A stretch of DNA of 64,000 bases from Haloactinospora alba (GTDB lineage: Bacteria > Actinomycetota > Actinomycetes > Streptosporangiales > Streptosporangiaceae). The translations under genes were made by a program, and so were the position numbers. The stretch covers positions 434,001-498,000 of the forward strand of contig NZ_VFQC01000001.1 of assembly GCF_006717075.1 (NCBI RefSeq), read 5' to 3'. Below the pieces are notes generated by a model. The model saw nothing but the letters and a program-made list of their open reading frames with translations, was not told where the DNA came from and did not search any database. Shown piece by piece: positions 49,308 through 57,201 of this stretch. Position 1 is the first letter of the stretch; each line of letters starts with the position of its first letter.

Positions 49308-49335
49308 CCCGCCGCGGTGTGCGGCGGGGCTTTTT
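49308..49335. terminator. Rho-independent terminator after the integrase
   Basis: CCCGCCGC (49308-49315), 5-base loop, GCGGCGGG (49321-49328), then GCTTTTT. It lies between the convergent ends of the integrase and the membrane protein gene. Confidence 0.85.
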
Positions 49336-49340
49336 CGTGT

Positions 49341-50123
49341 TCAGCGGAGGAGTTCGTGAGGGAGGCAGAGATCTACGACCGACTCGGCGTGGTGCGGAGG
49401 GACGCACCAACGGCCCTCGTCCTCGTCGGGCTCCTGGTCGTCTTCCTCGTCGCGTTCCGGCGGCCTGTCGCTTTCCTCGGCGCGGTCGTGTTCCCGCTCC
49501 CGCTCCGGCTCCTGGCCGTGCTCGGGCTCGCCACCGTCTTCCGCCGCCTGGTCGCCGCCGCCGGTGCCGTCCTCGGGGGCGGGTTGCTCCTCGGCGCGGT
49601 CGTGCTCCTCCGGTGCTGCCCGCGGTTCCGTCACGGTGACGTCCTCCGGCGTCGCCCGCGGGGCGGGCTGCTGGCGCGTGTCCCCCTGGTCCGGGTCGGC
49701 CGATGGCGTCACCAGCGGAGCCGGAGCGGCGTCCGGCGCCGTATCCCCGGGGGCGGGGAGCAGGGTCACGCCGAGGATGAGCGTGCCCGCTACCGCTGCG
49801 GTTCCCGACGTAGCTACGGCATGGTGCCGCACCCCGTCTCGCAACCACGCTCCGGCGACCAGTGCGGGAGCAGCGATGGCCCCGCCGCGATACAGGCTGA
49901 GGTGTCCGCGGGTGCGCTCCGGCGATCGTCGGGGATGCGGCACCGTGTCGTGCGCGTCGATGCGCTGATTGACGCGCCGTTCGAGTTCGTCGTCAAGATC
50001 TCGCCGTGACGTCGGCGGGGCTGCGCTCTCAAGTCGGACGACCCGTCTGTGTATGCGACACAGCGCGATGATGACGGTACCGGCGAGGCACACCATTGTG
50101 CCCGCGAGGATGATGGTGCCCAT
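49341..50123 (-). CDS. Membrane protein with acidic Pro/Glu-rich tail
   Basis: 260 residues, ATG at 50123 with AAGGGG six bases upstream. An N-terminal helix (IILAGTMVCLAGTVIIALC) and a second hydrophobic segment (GTAAVAGTLILGVTLLPAPG near 107-126) flank a basic cytoplasmic region. The C-terminal half is low complexity, dominated by Glu, Asp, Pro and Arg. I do not recognise the family. Its place beside integrase and repressor is where prophages carry genes expressed in the lysogen, such as superinfection-exclusion factors; that role is inference. Confidence 0.6.
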   Translation of the reverse strand: MGTIILAGTMVCLAGTVIIALCRIHRRVVRLESAAPPTSRRDLDDELERRVNQRIDAHDTVPHPRRSPERTRGHLSLYRGGAIAAPALVAGAWLRDGVRHHAVATSGTAAVAGTLILGVTLLPAPGDTAPDAAPAPLVTPSADPDQGDTRQQPAPRATPEDVTVTEPRAAPEEHDRAEEQPAPEDGTGGGDQAAEDGGEPEHGQEPEREREHDRAEESDRPPERDEEDDQEPDEDEGRWCVPPHHAESVVDLCLPHELLR

Positions 50124-50202
50124 AGATGACCCCTTACGGTCATCCTGTTACCTGCATTTAGGTCATTTTTAGACCTACCGGTGAGTTGTGTCTCAATCGA
50201 GA

Positions 50203-50661
50203 CTATCCGGCTTGCTGGTTGTCATTGCCCCCATTGTTTTTTTTACGTTCCTCGATGATCCTGGACGCGCGATACTCGGCGATGATGTCGAGACGCTTGT
50301 CAACGCTCAGGCTCGTGTCCGCCCACACCGAGCGCTCGAACCCATCGTGGAGCGTGGGGCTCTCCTGCTCAGTGGCGTTGTCGAGCTCCAGTCCTCGTAG
50401 CACGTCGGCGGCGTCGGCGCGGTCCGCCTCGGCGAGCTGGTCAGGCGAGACTCCGACCGCGTGAGCCATGTGCGCGACGGTTTCCGCATTCCCGCGTGTC
50501 GGTAATACGACGCCGGTCCCCCCGCTGGCGACGCCCTTGACGACCTGACGCCAGCGTGTGCCGCTGATGCCTGCGGCCTTGGCCGCCTTGTTCTGAGACA
50601 GGCGGTGGCGTCTGCGGGCTGCCTCGATGATCTCGCCTTCGGGGGGCGTTTCGTTGCTCAT
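50203..50661 (-). CDS. Xre-type HTH repressor of the prophage
   Basis: 152 residues from ATG at 50661 (ATG at 50670 or 50673 are alternatives). The helix-turn-helix is in IIEAARRRHRLSQNKAAKAA and GISGTRWRQVVKGVASGG; the C-terminal part is a charged helical region ending in NNGGNDNQQ. It faces a divergent small Xre gene, and a 20-bp palindrome lies 12 bp upstream of its start. This is the standard immunity switch layout, so it is the likely lysogeny repressor. Confidence 0.8.
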   Translation of the reverse strand: MSNETPPEGEIIEAARRRHRLSQNKAAKAAGISGTRWRQVVKGVASGGTGVVLPTRGNAETVAHMAHAVGVSPDQLAEADRADAADVLRGLELDNATEQESPTLHDGFERSVWADTSLSVDKRLDIIAEYRASRIIEERKKNNGGNDNQQAG

Positions 50662-50673
50662 ACTTCCCATCAT

Positions 50674-50693
50674 CTTCGCGAACTTTCGCGAAG
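50674..50693. promoter_or_regulatory. Repressor operator palindrome
   Basis: CTTCGCGAA-CT-TTCGCGAAG is a perfect inverted repeat immediately upstream of the repressor gene. A related half site, TTTCGCAA, occurs at 50773-50780 in the divergent promoter, so one protein could control both directions. Confidence 0.65.
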
Positions 50694-50767
50694 TCTAGCG
50701 TAGGTGAGCATTCCCTCACTTGCACGGCACATGATCACGCATGTGCGCAGCGTATCGCAGTAGGTTC

Positions 50768-50796
50768 TTGAATTTCGCAAACGAGTGCGCTAGGTT
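50768..50796 (+). promoter_or_regulatory. Rightward early promoter, leaderless
   Basis: -35 TTGAAT (50768-50773), 17-bp spacer, -10 TAGGTT (50791-50796). The ATG at 50803 is 7 bases after the -10, so the first early mRNA is probably leaderless. The half operator at 50773-50780 overlaps the spacer. Confidence 0.55.
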
Positions 50797-50802
50797 CGCA
50801 CC

Positions 50803-51027
50803 ATGAAGAAGCCACTCACTCACGACCCCGAGGCGGTGTACATCGCCCGGAAGCGGGCTGGGATGACCCAATCCCAGATCGCCGATGCGGTTGGGTGCGG
50901 GATCAGCCTGATCTGCGAGATCGAAGGCGGCACGCGCAACGCCGGACATGAGCGGCTAGAGCGCATGGCGGCGGCGTTCGGATGCTCGGTCGCTGATCTT
51001 CGACGCGACACGGAAGTACGGAAGTGA
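50803..51027 (+). CDS. Small Xre-family HTH protein (Cro-like)
   Basis: 74 residues; helix-turn-helix in VYIARKRAGMTQSQIADAVG and CGISLICEIEGGTRNAGHER. It is divergent from the repressor and first in the early operon, the position of Cro. It probably starts at the 5' end of its mRNA (no ribosome site seen). The end of the gene, encoding ADLRRDTEV, shares a 14-bp exact match with CRISPR spacer 16. Confidence 0.85.
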   Translation: MKKPLTHDPEAVYIARKRAGMTQSQIADAVGCGISLICEIEGGTRNAGHERLERMAAAFGCSVADLRRDTEVRK

Positions 51028-51031
51028 CGCC

Positions 51032-51793
51032 ATGAACTCGGTCGTTCGCATCCCGTTCCACGGCGACGAGATCTGGACTGTCGATGTCCAGGGTCAGCCC
51101 CACATCGTTCTCAAGCCCGCCGTCGAAGCCCTGGGGCTCGACTACCCGACGCAGTACACCAAGCTCCGCAGCCGTTCATGGGCAACCGTTGGTCAGAGGC
51201 CAATGGTTGCCGAAGACGGCAAGCAGCGGGAGATGACCACCTGCGACGTCCGTACCTTCCTCATGCTCCTCGCCACCATCGATGAGAAGCGAGTCGGCAA
51301 GGACGTCGCACCCAAGCTCGTCATGTATCAGGCCGAGGTCGCCGACGCGATCGAGCAGTACTGGACCAAGGGCGGCGCCATCAACCCGCGGGCCACCGAT
51401 GACCAGCTCGCCGCGATCACCGCCCGCGCCAAGGCCCAAGCCGAAGTTCTGCGGGTTCTCGACGGCATCGTCGACCGGTCGTGGCTGGAAGCCAAGGCCC
51501 GCGAGGTTGCCGGGCGCGCCCTGGGCGAGGAGCCCGATCAGGACTCGTCGACGCGCCTGCTGACCGTAGGGGAGTACCTGGACGAGCAAGGCGTCACAGG
51601 AACTGCGGCGCGCAAGCTCGCCCCTGCCTTCGGGAAGCAGATCAAGGCCCTGTACGTCCGCCGCCACGGCGAATCCCCCGGCACCTCGCGCCGGTTCGTT
51701 GATGGGGCTCAGCGCGATGTCGCGGTGTACACCGAGCAGGATCGCGACCTCTTCGATCAGGTGTGGCACTCGCTCACGGATGGGGGTGCGTGA
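51032..51793 (+). CDS. Phage antirepressor
   Basis: 253 residues. The N-terminal domain (VVRIPFHGDEIWTVDVQGQP, ALGLDYPTQYTKLRSRSWAT, DVRTFLMLLATIDEKRV) matches the P22_AR_N antirepressor domain, and the C-terminal half resembles a KilA/ANT-like DNA-binding region with LDEQGVTGTAARKLAPAFG. Antirepressors bind the lysogeny repressor to trigger induction. It starts 4 bp after the Cro-like gene. Confidence 0.85.
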   Translation: MNSVVRIPFHGDEIWTVDVQGQPHIVLKPAVEALGLDYPTQYTKLRSRSWATVGQRPMVAEDGKQREMTTCDVRTFLMLLATIDEKRVGKDVAPKLVMYQAEVADAIEQYWTKGGAINPRATDDQLAAITARAKAQAEVLRVLDGIVDRSWLEAKAREVAGRALGEEPDQDSSTRLLTVGEYLDEQGVTGTAARKLAPAFGKQIKALYVRRHGESPGTSRRFVDGAQRDVAVYTEQDRDLFDQVWHSLTDGGA

Positions 51794-52050
51794 TGGCTGC
51801 GAAGGACCCCAAGCGCCGCTCCGAGTCCGCGTCTATCGCCGCCCACTGGAGCTGGGCCGACACCAAGGACCGGACGGCTCGCACCCTGCCCGCCCGCCGA
51901 GCCTCGATCCAGCGGTGGGAAGCCGTCGTCGACCCGAACGGCGAGATGGCCCCCGCCGAGCGCGCCCAGGCAGCCGAGTCTGCCCGCCGTGCCCACCTGC
52001 GCCAGATGGCCAGGAAGCGGTGGGACAAGGAGCGCAGCCGCCGCGGCTGA
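51793..52050 (+). CDS. Hypothetical basic phage protein
   Basis: 85 residues from ATG at 51793, overlapping the antirepressor stop. Rich in Arg, Ala and Lys, starting MAAKDPKRRSESASIAAHWS; it shows no known domain. The conserved look of the helical C-terminus (ERAQAAESARRAHLRQMARK) suggests a nucleic-acid- or protein-binding helix. Unknown function. Confidence 0.65.
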   Translation: MAAKDPKRRSESASIAAHWSWADTKDRTARTLPARRASIQRWEAVVDPNGEMAPAERAQAAESARRAHLRQMARKRWDKERSRRG

Positions 52051-52062
52051 CTCCGTAAAAGC

Positions 52063-52092
52063 GCCCCCACCCGGATACCGCCAGGTGGGGGC
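52063..52092 (+). terminator. Hairpin between early genes
   Basis: GCCCCCACC (52063-52071) pairs with GGTGGGGGC (52084-52092). No U-tract; it may be partial terminator or mRNA processing site. Confidence 0.55.
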
Positions 52093-52122
52093 TGGCCAAA
52101 ACCCAACACGAAAGGAAAGGCC

Positions 52123-52491
52123 ATGAGCGAGGTTACCGCACACACCCTGCAAGCGCAGGGAGTGCAAGCCCTGCTGCACCTCACGTCCGCCTACCCGGAG
52201 CTCCCGATCGGCCACTGGACGGTGCACCATGTCGACCACATCGGTCCCTACGAGCTCGGAGACGTGCCGCTGGTGACGGGCCAGATGGACACCATCGATG
52301 AGCTGTACGAGTGGGTCGGTCAGCTCTCCGACTGCGTGGTGTCCGGCCCGCGGCCGTTCGGCAGCAGTGCTGCCGCGGAGCTCATCGTGTCGGGCGTGCG
52401 AGTGCGACTCTACGCGCGGCTCGGTAGTGACCAGGGCGAGCCCGAGTCGGTCCGTCGCGCCTACGACGAGCGCGAGGAGGTGGCCCGATGA
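52123..52491 (+). CDS. Hypothetical phage protein
   Basis: 122 residues, ATG at 52123 with AAAGGAAAGG upstream. Begins MSEVTAHTLQAQGVQALLHL; predicted alpha/beta, acidic, no transmembrane segment. I do not recognise a family. It overlaps the next gene by 4 bp and belongs to the early operon. Confidence 0.65.
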   Translation: MSEVTAHTLQAQGVQALLHLTSAYPELPIGHWTVHHVDHIGPYELGDVPLVTGQMDTIDELYEWVGQLSDCVVSGPRPFGSSAAAELIVSGVRVRLYARLGSDQGEPESVRRAYDEREEVAR

Positions 52492-52679
52492 GGATCACCG
52501 ACGCACAGACGCCCGCCGAGTGGCTCGAAGCGGCGCACCAGGACCTAGAGGAACTGTCCGCGCGCCGGTTGGAGATCGCCTGCAAGGCGCCATGGCACCG
52601 CACCGAGTCCGAGGCCAAGGAAATCGAAACCATCGTCCGGCAGCTTTCGGAGCTCTGGCATTGGGGGGTGGGACGGTGA
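52488..52679 (+). CDS. Hypothetical small phage protein
   Basis: 63 residues, mostly helical: MRITDAQTPAEWLEAAHQDL and ESEAKEIETIVRQLSELWHW. It overlaps its neighbours by 4 bp on both sides. No domain recognised. Confidence 0.65.
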   Translation: MRITDAQTPAEWLEAAHQDLEELSARRLEIACKAPWHRTESEAKEIETIVRQLSELWHWGVGR

Positions 52680-52876
52680 CGACCACCATCCTGTTGATCA
52701 CCGCCATCGTGTTGCAGCTTGTCGCACTAGCAGCCGCTGGGTGGCTCGTGTGGGAGCTGCGCGCCGCCGACGTTCGGGAAGAGCAGCTTCGCAGGGCACG
52801 GCGAAGGAATCGTTCCGATGATGACGCCGAGGCGCTGATGCGCGCTGTCACCTCCCGGGACGGAGGTGGCCAGTGA
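52676..52876 (+). CDS. Small single-pass membrane protein
   Basis: 66 residues from GTG at 52676, overlapping the previous stop. The N-terminal helix TTILLITAIVLQLVALAAAG is followed by a basic cytoplasmic tail (RRARRRNRSDDD). Function unknown; membrane proteins of this size are common in early phage operons. Confidence 0.65.
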   Translation: MTTTILLITAIVLQLVALAAAGWLVWELRAADVREEQLRRARRRNRSDDDAEALMRAVTSRDGGGQ

Positions 52877-53490
52877 CCTGGGTGGAACACGCCGCCTGCC
52901 AGTCAGTCGAGTACTCGCCTCACTGGTGGGACGACGAAACCCCTGAAGATCGCGCCGAAGCGATTCCCGTGTGCTGGAACGAGTGTTCGGTCCGAGAACA
53001 GTGCCTGGAGACCGGGCTGCAGCAGCCTGAGCACGGGATCTGGGGCGGCTACACGCGCCGCCAACGGGAGATGATCCTCCGCGGGTGCGAACCGCAGCAG
53101 CCCGCCCCGCCCCGGCAGCGGGAGATGACCACCTGCGACGCGTGCGGCAGAACGATCGACCAGGCGCGCCTTCGGGACGCGAAGTGTCACGTCTGCGACG
53201 AGAACACTCGCCGCGCGGCGGCTGCGGAACAGCGTCTCCAGCGGTTCCGCGAGCTCGATGAGCTGCACCTCACGAACACCCAGATCGCCCGCGAGCTCGG
53301 GGTGCATCCATCGACCGTGTCGAAATACGCGGCCGCCACTCGTGACCCGGACGACCTGACCGACCGGCAGACGCGACGACGGCGGGCTCGCGCTGCGCGA
53401 GCTCACGACCTCGCCACCCAAGGGCTTCCGGTCCGGGAGATCGCCGCCGAGCTCGGCATCAGCCCTCAGACCGTCCGCACCTACCTCTAG
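52873..53490 (+). CDS. WhiB-like iron-sulfur regulator fused to HTH domains
   Basis: 205 residues. The WhiB part has Cys9, Cys34, Cys38 and Cys44 and the turn motif HGIWGGYTRRQR. Its central spacing is C-x3-C (VCWNECSVREQCL) rather than the usual C-x2-C. A zinc-ribbon-like segment TTCDACGRTIDQARLRDAKC then CDEN follows near 86-115, then one HTH (LTNTQIARELGVHPSTVSKY) and a second one at the C-terminus (VREIAAELGISPQTVRTYL). Host WhiB proteins are short cofactors of the sigma factor; adding two HTH domains would give it DNA specificity. A likely host-control gene of the prophage. Confidence 0.8.
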   Translation: MTWVEHAACQSVEYSPHWWDDETPEDRAEAIPVCWNECSVREQCLETGLQQPEHGIWGGYTRRQREMILRGCEPQQPAPPRQREMTTCDACGRTIDQARLRDAKCHVCDENTRRAAAAEQRLQRFRELDELHLTNTQIARELGVHPSTVSKYAAATRDPDDLTDRQTRRRRARAARAHDLATQGLPVREIAAELGISPQTVRTYL

Positions 53491-53498
53491 GAGACCCG

Positions 53499-53690
53499 AT
53501 GGCCACCGTTATTAAGACCAGCACCGAGTCCGAGCTGATGACCCCGGCTGAGGTCGCCGCAGCGTTCCGTGTGGACCCCAAGACCGTCAGTCGGTGGGCC
53601 AAGGCAGGAAAACTCACCTCGGTCCGGACCTTGGGCGGGCACCGCCGCTACCGCACCGCCGAGGTGCGCGCGCACCTGGGAGGTGAGTGA
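53499..53690 (+). CDS. BldC-like MerR-family DNA-binding protein
   Basis: 63 residues. MTPAEVAAAFRVDPKTVSRW and AKAGKLTSVRTLGGHRRYRT are almost identical to the developmental regulator BldC of streptomycetes, from memory of that family. In a prophage it may serve as an excisionase (many Xis proteins share this winged helix) or modulate host development genes. It lies 8 bp after the WhiB fusion gene. Confidence 0.85.
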   Translation: MATVIKTSTESELMTPAEVAAAFRVDPKTVSRWAKAGKLTSVRTLGGHRRYRTAEVRAHLGGE

Positions 53691-54130
53691 TGCGTTACGC
53701 CGTCATCACCACGGACGGGACGCTGGCCCACCGCACCCGGGGCGGCGACGCCGTGGACACGGTCTGGACAGAAGTCGGGCCGGAAGGACCTGACCGGGTG
53801 CGGCTGGACGAGGACTACGGCATAGCCGGGTGGGTCAACGACGTAGGGCTGACCCGGCCCGAGACCTACCCGCGCAACGTGGTCGCCTCCTGCGTCCTCG
53901 CCGCCCTGGGCGCCGCCGCCCAGCCCTACGCCGGCCCTGTGGTCGTCACCGGGTGGGACCCCAACGGCATGCCCACGGAGATCTGTTCGCTTCCCGAGCC
54001 CGACCTCGTGACCCGGTTGCACGGGCGTGTGCACGCCGCCCTGCGGGGCGACCCGGACGCGTCCGACACCGAATGGGGACACGCGCTGCGGACATACGCC
54101 GACTGGGTGCGTGAGACATCCACGGACTGA
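53690..54130 (+). CDS. Hypothetical phage protein
   Basis: 146 residues from ATG at 53690 with GGGAGG upstream (GTG at 53687 also possible). Begins MRYAVITTDGTLAHRTRGGD; alpha/beta composition with conserved-looking NPNG-type segments (GWDPNGMPTEICS). The N-terminus recalls DUF3846-like phage proteins, but I am not certain. Unknown function. Confidence 0.65.
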   Translation: MRYAVITTDGTLAHRTRGGDAVDTVWTEVGPEGPDRVRLDEDYGIAGWVNDVGLTRPETYPRNVVASCVLAALGAAAQPYAGPVVVTGWDPNGMPTEICSLPEPDLVTRLHGRVHAALRGDPDASDTEWGHALRTYADWVRETSTD

Positions 54131-54156
54131 CCATCCACCACTTCTAGGAGAGACCA

Positions 54157-55221
54157 ATGAGCTGGACGTCAACGTCACCCGCGGGAGCCAAGGTGGGAGA
54201 GGACCGCCTGGGGGGCGGCCCTGAGACCCCGCCTGCGTCCAGCCCCCCGGCCGGGCCAGGCGGCGGAGGGGAAGCTGCCCCTGGCCCGGCCACCCTTGCC
54301 ACACCGTCGGCGCGGCGCGTGCTCGGACCGGACGCGTCCGAACAGGAATGGCACGCCGCACGTGCCGGACGCCTCGGCGGGTCCGACATGGCCGCCGTCC
54401 TCGGCCGGTCCCCCTGGGTGTCCCCGTACCGGCTGTGGCACCTCAAGGCCGGACGCGTCACCGACGGGCCGACCACCGCACCGCAGGCCCGCGGCCACTA
54501 CCTCGAACCCGGCATCCGCCAGTGGTGGGCCGACAAGAACCCCGAGTACGAGGTCGCTGACGCCGGAACGTTCGTCCACCACGAGCGCGACTACCAGCTC
54601 GCCAACCCTGACGGCATCGTCGTGCAGTCCGGCGAACCGGTCGGGATCCTCGAGGTCAAGACCGATGGGCAGGACGACCCCGACACCTGGGGAACGTCCG
54701 GCACCGACGAGATCCCGCTGTACTACAGGACCCAGATCATGTGGTACCTCGACGCGCTGGGTCTCACGGTCGCCCACGTCGCCGTGCTCACCCGCAACCT
54801 CGAGTTCCGCCACTACACGGTGCGCTACGACCCCGACGACGCGGCGATCCTGCGCTACCGCGCCGAGCTGTTCCTCGACTCGCTGATGTTCAACGAGCCC
54901 CCGGACTTCGACGGCGCCAAGAACACCTACGAAACCGTGCGCGAGCTGCACCCGGCCATCGACGGCACCACCGTCGACCTGACCTTCGACGAGGCCGCCG
55001 CCTACTGCTCGGCGAAGAACACGCTCAAGGCCGCCGAGGAGCACGAACAGCACCAGCGCTCCATCCTCGCCGATCGCATGGGCGCCGCGAAGAAGGCCCG
55101 CTACGGCGAGATCACCATCGCCACCCGGCAGGCCCGCGGCGACGGCTCCCCTTTCGTGGTGGCCAGCCGCAAACTTCCCGACATCCGCACCCGCACCGAG
55201 GAAGAGGACACCGTAACATGA
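54157..55221 (+). CDS. YqaJ-type viral exonuclease
   Basis: 354 residues. After a Pro/Gly-rich N-terminus, the YqaJ/lambda-exonuclease domain starts near residue 60: WHAARAGRLGGSDMAAVLGR, LANPDGIVVQ with the catalytic Asp, and GILEVKTDG with the ExK pair. It digests one strand of double-stranded DNA ends for phage recombination. The next gene is a RecT annealase overlapping by 4 bp, its usual partner. Confidence 0.88.
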   Translation: MSWTSTSPAGAKVGEDRLGGGPETPPASSPPAGPGGGGEAAPGPATLATPSARRVLGPDASEQEWHAARAGRLGGSDMAAVLGRSPWVSPYRLWHLKAGRVTDGPTTAPQARGHYLEPGIRQWWADKNPEYEVADAGTFVHHERDYQLANPDGIVVQSGEPVGILEVKTDGQDDPDTWGTSGTDEIPLYYRTQIMWYLDALGLTVAHVAVLTRNLEFRHYTVRYDPDDAAILRYRAELFLDSLMFNEPPDFDGAKNTYETVRELHPAIDGTTVDLTFDEAAAYCSAKNTLKAAEEHEQHQRSILADRMGAAKKARYGEITIATRQARGDGSPFVVASRKLPDIRTRTEEEDTVT

Positions 55222-56177
55222 CCACGACCGAGATCGCCGTGTCCAGCGTCGGCGCGCTGGCACTGGACCCGACCCAGACCGAGTGGACAGAGCCGCAACG
55301 CGCCGCGCTCGCCCAGCTGGGCATCGCCGACGCCCCGTCCGGGGACCAGCTGGTGTTCCTCCACCAGGCCCAGCGGACGGGCTTGGACCCGTTCGCCAAG
55401 CAGCTCTACATGATCAAGCGCTGGGACAACCAGTCCGGGGGTTACAGGCACACGATCCAGGCTGGGATCGACGGGCTACGAGTGATCGCCGAGCGCACCG
55501 GCCGTTACGAGGGCCGCACCCCGATCCAGTGGTGCGGCGAGGACGGGGTCTGGAAGAACGTGTGGCTGGACCCGTCCCGCCCGCCGGTGGCCGCCCGGTG
55601 CGCCGTCTACAAGAAGGGGTTCCGCGAGCCGCTGGAGGGAGTGGCGCACTGGGCGGAGTTCGTGCAGAAGAAGAAGGACGGCGATCCCACCCAGATGTGG
55701 GCGACCAAGGGGGTCCACATGCTCGGCAAGGTCGCCGAGGCGCTCGCGCTGCGGGCGGCGTTCCCTCAGGACTTGTCCGGGATCTTCACCCCGGAAGAGA
55801 CAGCGGCTGAGGAAGACACGGCCGCCGCGCCCTCGGGGCCGGGGAAGACGATCGCAGAGTCAGTCGCGGCGGAATACTCCCAGCCCTCCGGGGAACCGAT
55901 GATCGGCCCTGCCCAGCTGTCCGAGATCGCAAGCCGGATCCGCGACCTCGGCCTGGGCAAGGACGCCGCCCTCGAGCTGTACGCGGAGATCACCGGCCGA
56001 GAGGTGCCGGTGACGCGGCTGCTGACGCAGAAGGAAGCGGACGCGGTCCTCGAGGAGTTGGCGCGCCGCGCCGAACCAGCGGAGCCCACCGGCGACCTAG
56101 TGGATGCCGAGATCGTCGACGACGCCCCGCCCACCAACGAGGCTGATGACGCACAGCAGGAAGGGGGTGCGTCATGA
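55218..56177 (+). CDS. recT: RecT-family single-strand annealing protein
   Basis: 319 residues from ATG at 55218. The RecT/Bet domain is in residues 1-195: LVFLHQAQRTGLDPFAKQLY, then TIQAGIDGLRVIAERTGRYE and ATKGVHMLGKVAEALALRAA. The C-terminal 120 residues are acidic and less conserved. It anneals complementary strands generated by the upstream exonuclease, giving the phage RecA-independent recombination. Coupled to both neighbours by ATGA overlaps. Confidence 0.92.
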   Translation: MTTTEIAVSSVGALALDPTQTEWTEPQRAALAQLGIADAPSGDQLVFLHQAQRTGLDPFAKQLYMIKRWDNQSGGYRHTIQAGIDGLRVIAERTGRYEGRTPIQWCGEDGVWKNVWLDPSRPPVAARCAVYKKGFREPLEGVAHWAEFVQKKKDGDPTQMWATKGVHMLGKVAEALALRAAFPQDLSGIFTPEETAAEEDTAAAPSGPGKTIAESVAAEYSQPSGEPMIGPAQLSEIASRIRDLGLGKDAALELYAEITGREVPVTRLLTQKEADAVLEELARRAEPAEPTGDLVDAEIVDDAPPTNEADDAQQEGGAS

Positions 56178-56353
56178 CACGCCCTGTGGGGATCTGCCGC
56201 TGGTGCGGAAAACACCTCTACCCCCGGCGTCGTGACGCCCGCCGTGCTGCCCGGGTGCTGCACCCGGGGCACCACATGCGCCCGTACCGGTGCGGTCGGC
56301 ACTGGCACATCGGTCACATCGCGCTGTGGCGCGTGCGGGGGATGGCGTCATGA
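56174..56353 (+). CDS. Small zinc-finger-like phage protein
   Basis: 59 residues from ATG at 56174, overlapping the recT stop by 4 bp. Two Cys/His clusters, GICRWCGKHLYPRR and YRCGRHWHIGH, could bind zinc. Very basic. No known family beyond the common small phage zinc-ribbon proteins. Confidence 0.6.
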   Translation: MTRPVGICRWCGKHLYPRRRDARRAARVLHPGHHMRPYRCGRHWHIGHIALWRVRGMAS

Positions 56354-56409
56354 CAGGTGCCCGCCCGAAAACGATCAGGAAGCGACACCCCGACGACAGG
56401 AGAGACCCG

Positions 56410-57201
56410 ATGAGTGAGACCCCCGCCCACAGAGACACCTCACGTAGGCCGGACCTGGAGGCCATCCGGCAGCGCGCCGCGCATTTTGACGGCGACACCG
56501 TGATGTACGGCCCGGCCGACCGAGACGCTCTCCTCGCTGAGGTCGATCGGCTGATCAGGCAGCGGGAGGAGGCGCGGGGCGACCGTGACGACGTCCGCCT
56601 GGTCGAGGGGGGGAGCGCCCTGGTGGTGCCCGACTCGCCGCAGATGCTGCGGGAGACGCTGTGCGTCGCCGCGGCCCGCATCAGCGATTCCCTCGACGGG
56701 CGTCGCGCCGAGCACGTCGTCCGCCTCCAGCGACTGATCGCCGAGTGCGACCGTCACCGGCCCCTCGGCCCGGACGGCAAGCACGGCGATCTCCATACAG
56801 CCACGTGCGAATGCGAGGACACCCCGGCCACCTCACACACGCCGGAGCCCAAGCGCCCGGCCGTGGAGGCCATCCGGACCCGCTGCGACGCCGCCCGAGA
56901 CATGCTCCAGGAAATGCGCCGCGAGCGCGACGCCGCCCGCGCCGAGCGCGATCAATTCCGGGAGCAGCGCGACCAGCTTGCCGCCGAAGCTGAGGACGAG
57001 GAGGACGACGACTCCCTCCCCGACGCCACGGGCGTGGATGCCGCCGCCCGGGTGGTGTGCGGGCGCGCCGGGTGCCAGGCGATCCGGCTGGGAACCCCGG
57101 CGTGCGATGAGCACCGGGCCACCGCCTGGCAGGCGCTGCTAACAGCGGTGTGCACCGCCGAGCCCGTCGAGGACGACCAGGAAGAGGGCGGTGACCAGTG
57201 A
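56410..57201 (+). CDS. Hypothetical phage protein with coiled coil
   Basis: 263 residues from ATG at 56410 with AGGAG seven bases upstream; an ATG at 56350 that overlaps the previous stop is an alternative. A coiled-coil stretch lies near residues 175-205 (MRRERDAARAERDQFREQRD). The C-terminal segment has a Cys pair (VVCGRAGCQAIRLGTPACDE), perhaps a zinc site. No function assigned. Confidence 0.65.
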   Translation: MSETPAHRDTSRRPDLEAIRQRAAHFDGDTVMYGPADRDALLAEVDRLIRQREEARGDRDDVRLVEGGSALVVPDSPQMLRETLCVAAARISDSLDGRRAEHVVRLQRLIAECDRHRPLGPDGKHGDLHTATCECEDTPATSHTPEPKRPAVEAIRTRCDAARDMLQEMRRERDAARAERDQFREQRDQLAAEAEDEEDDDSLPDATGVDAAARVVCGRAGCQAIRLGTPACDEHRATAWQALLTAVCTAEPVEDDQEEGGDQ

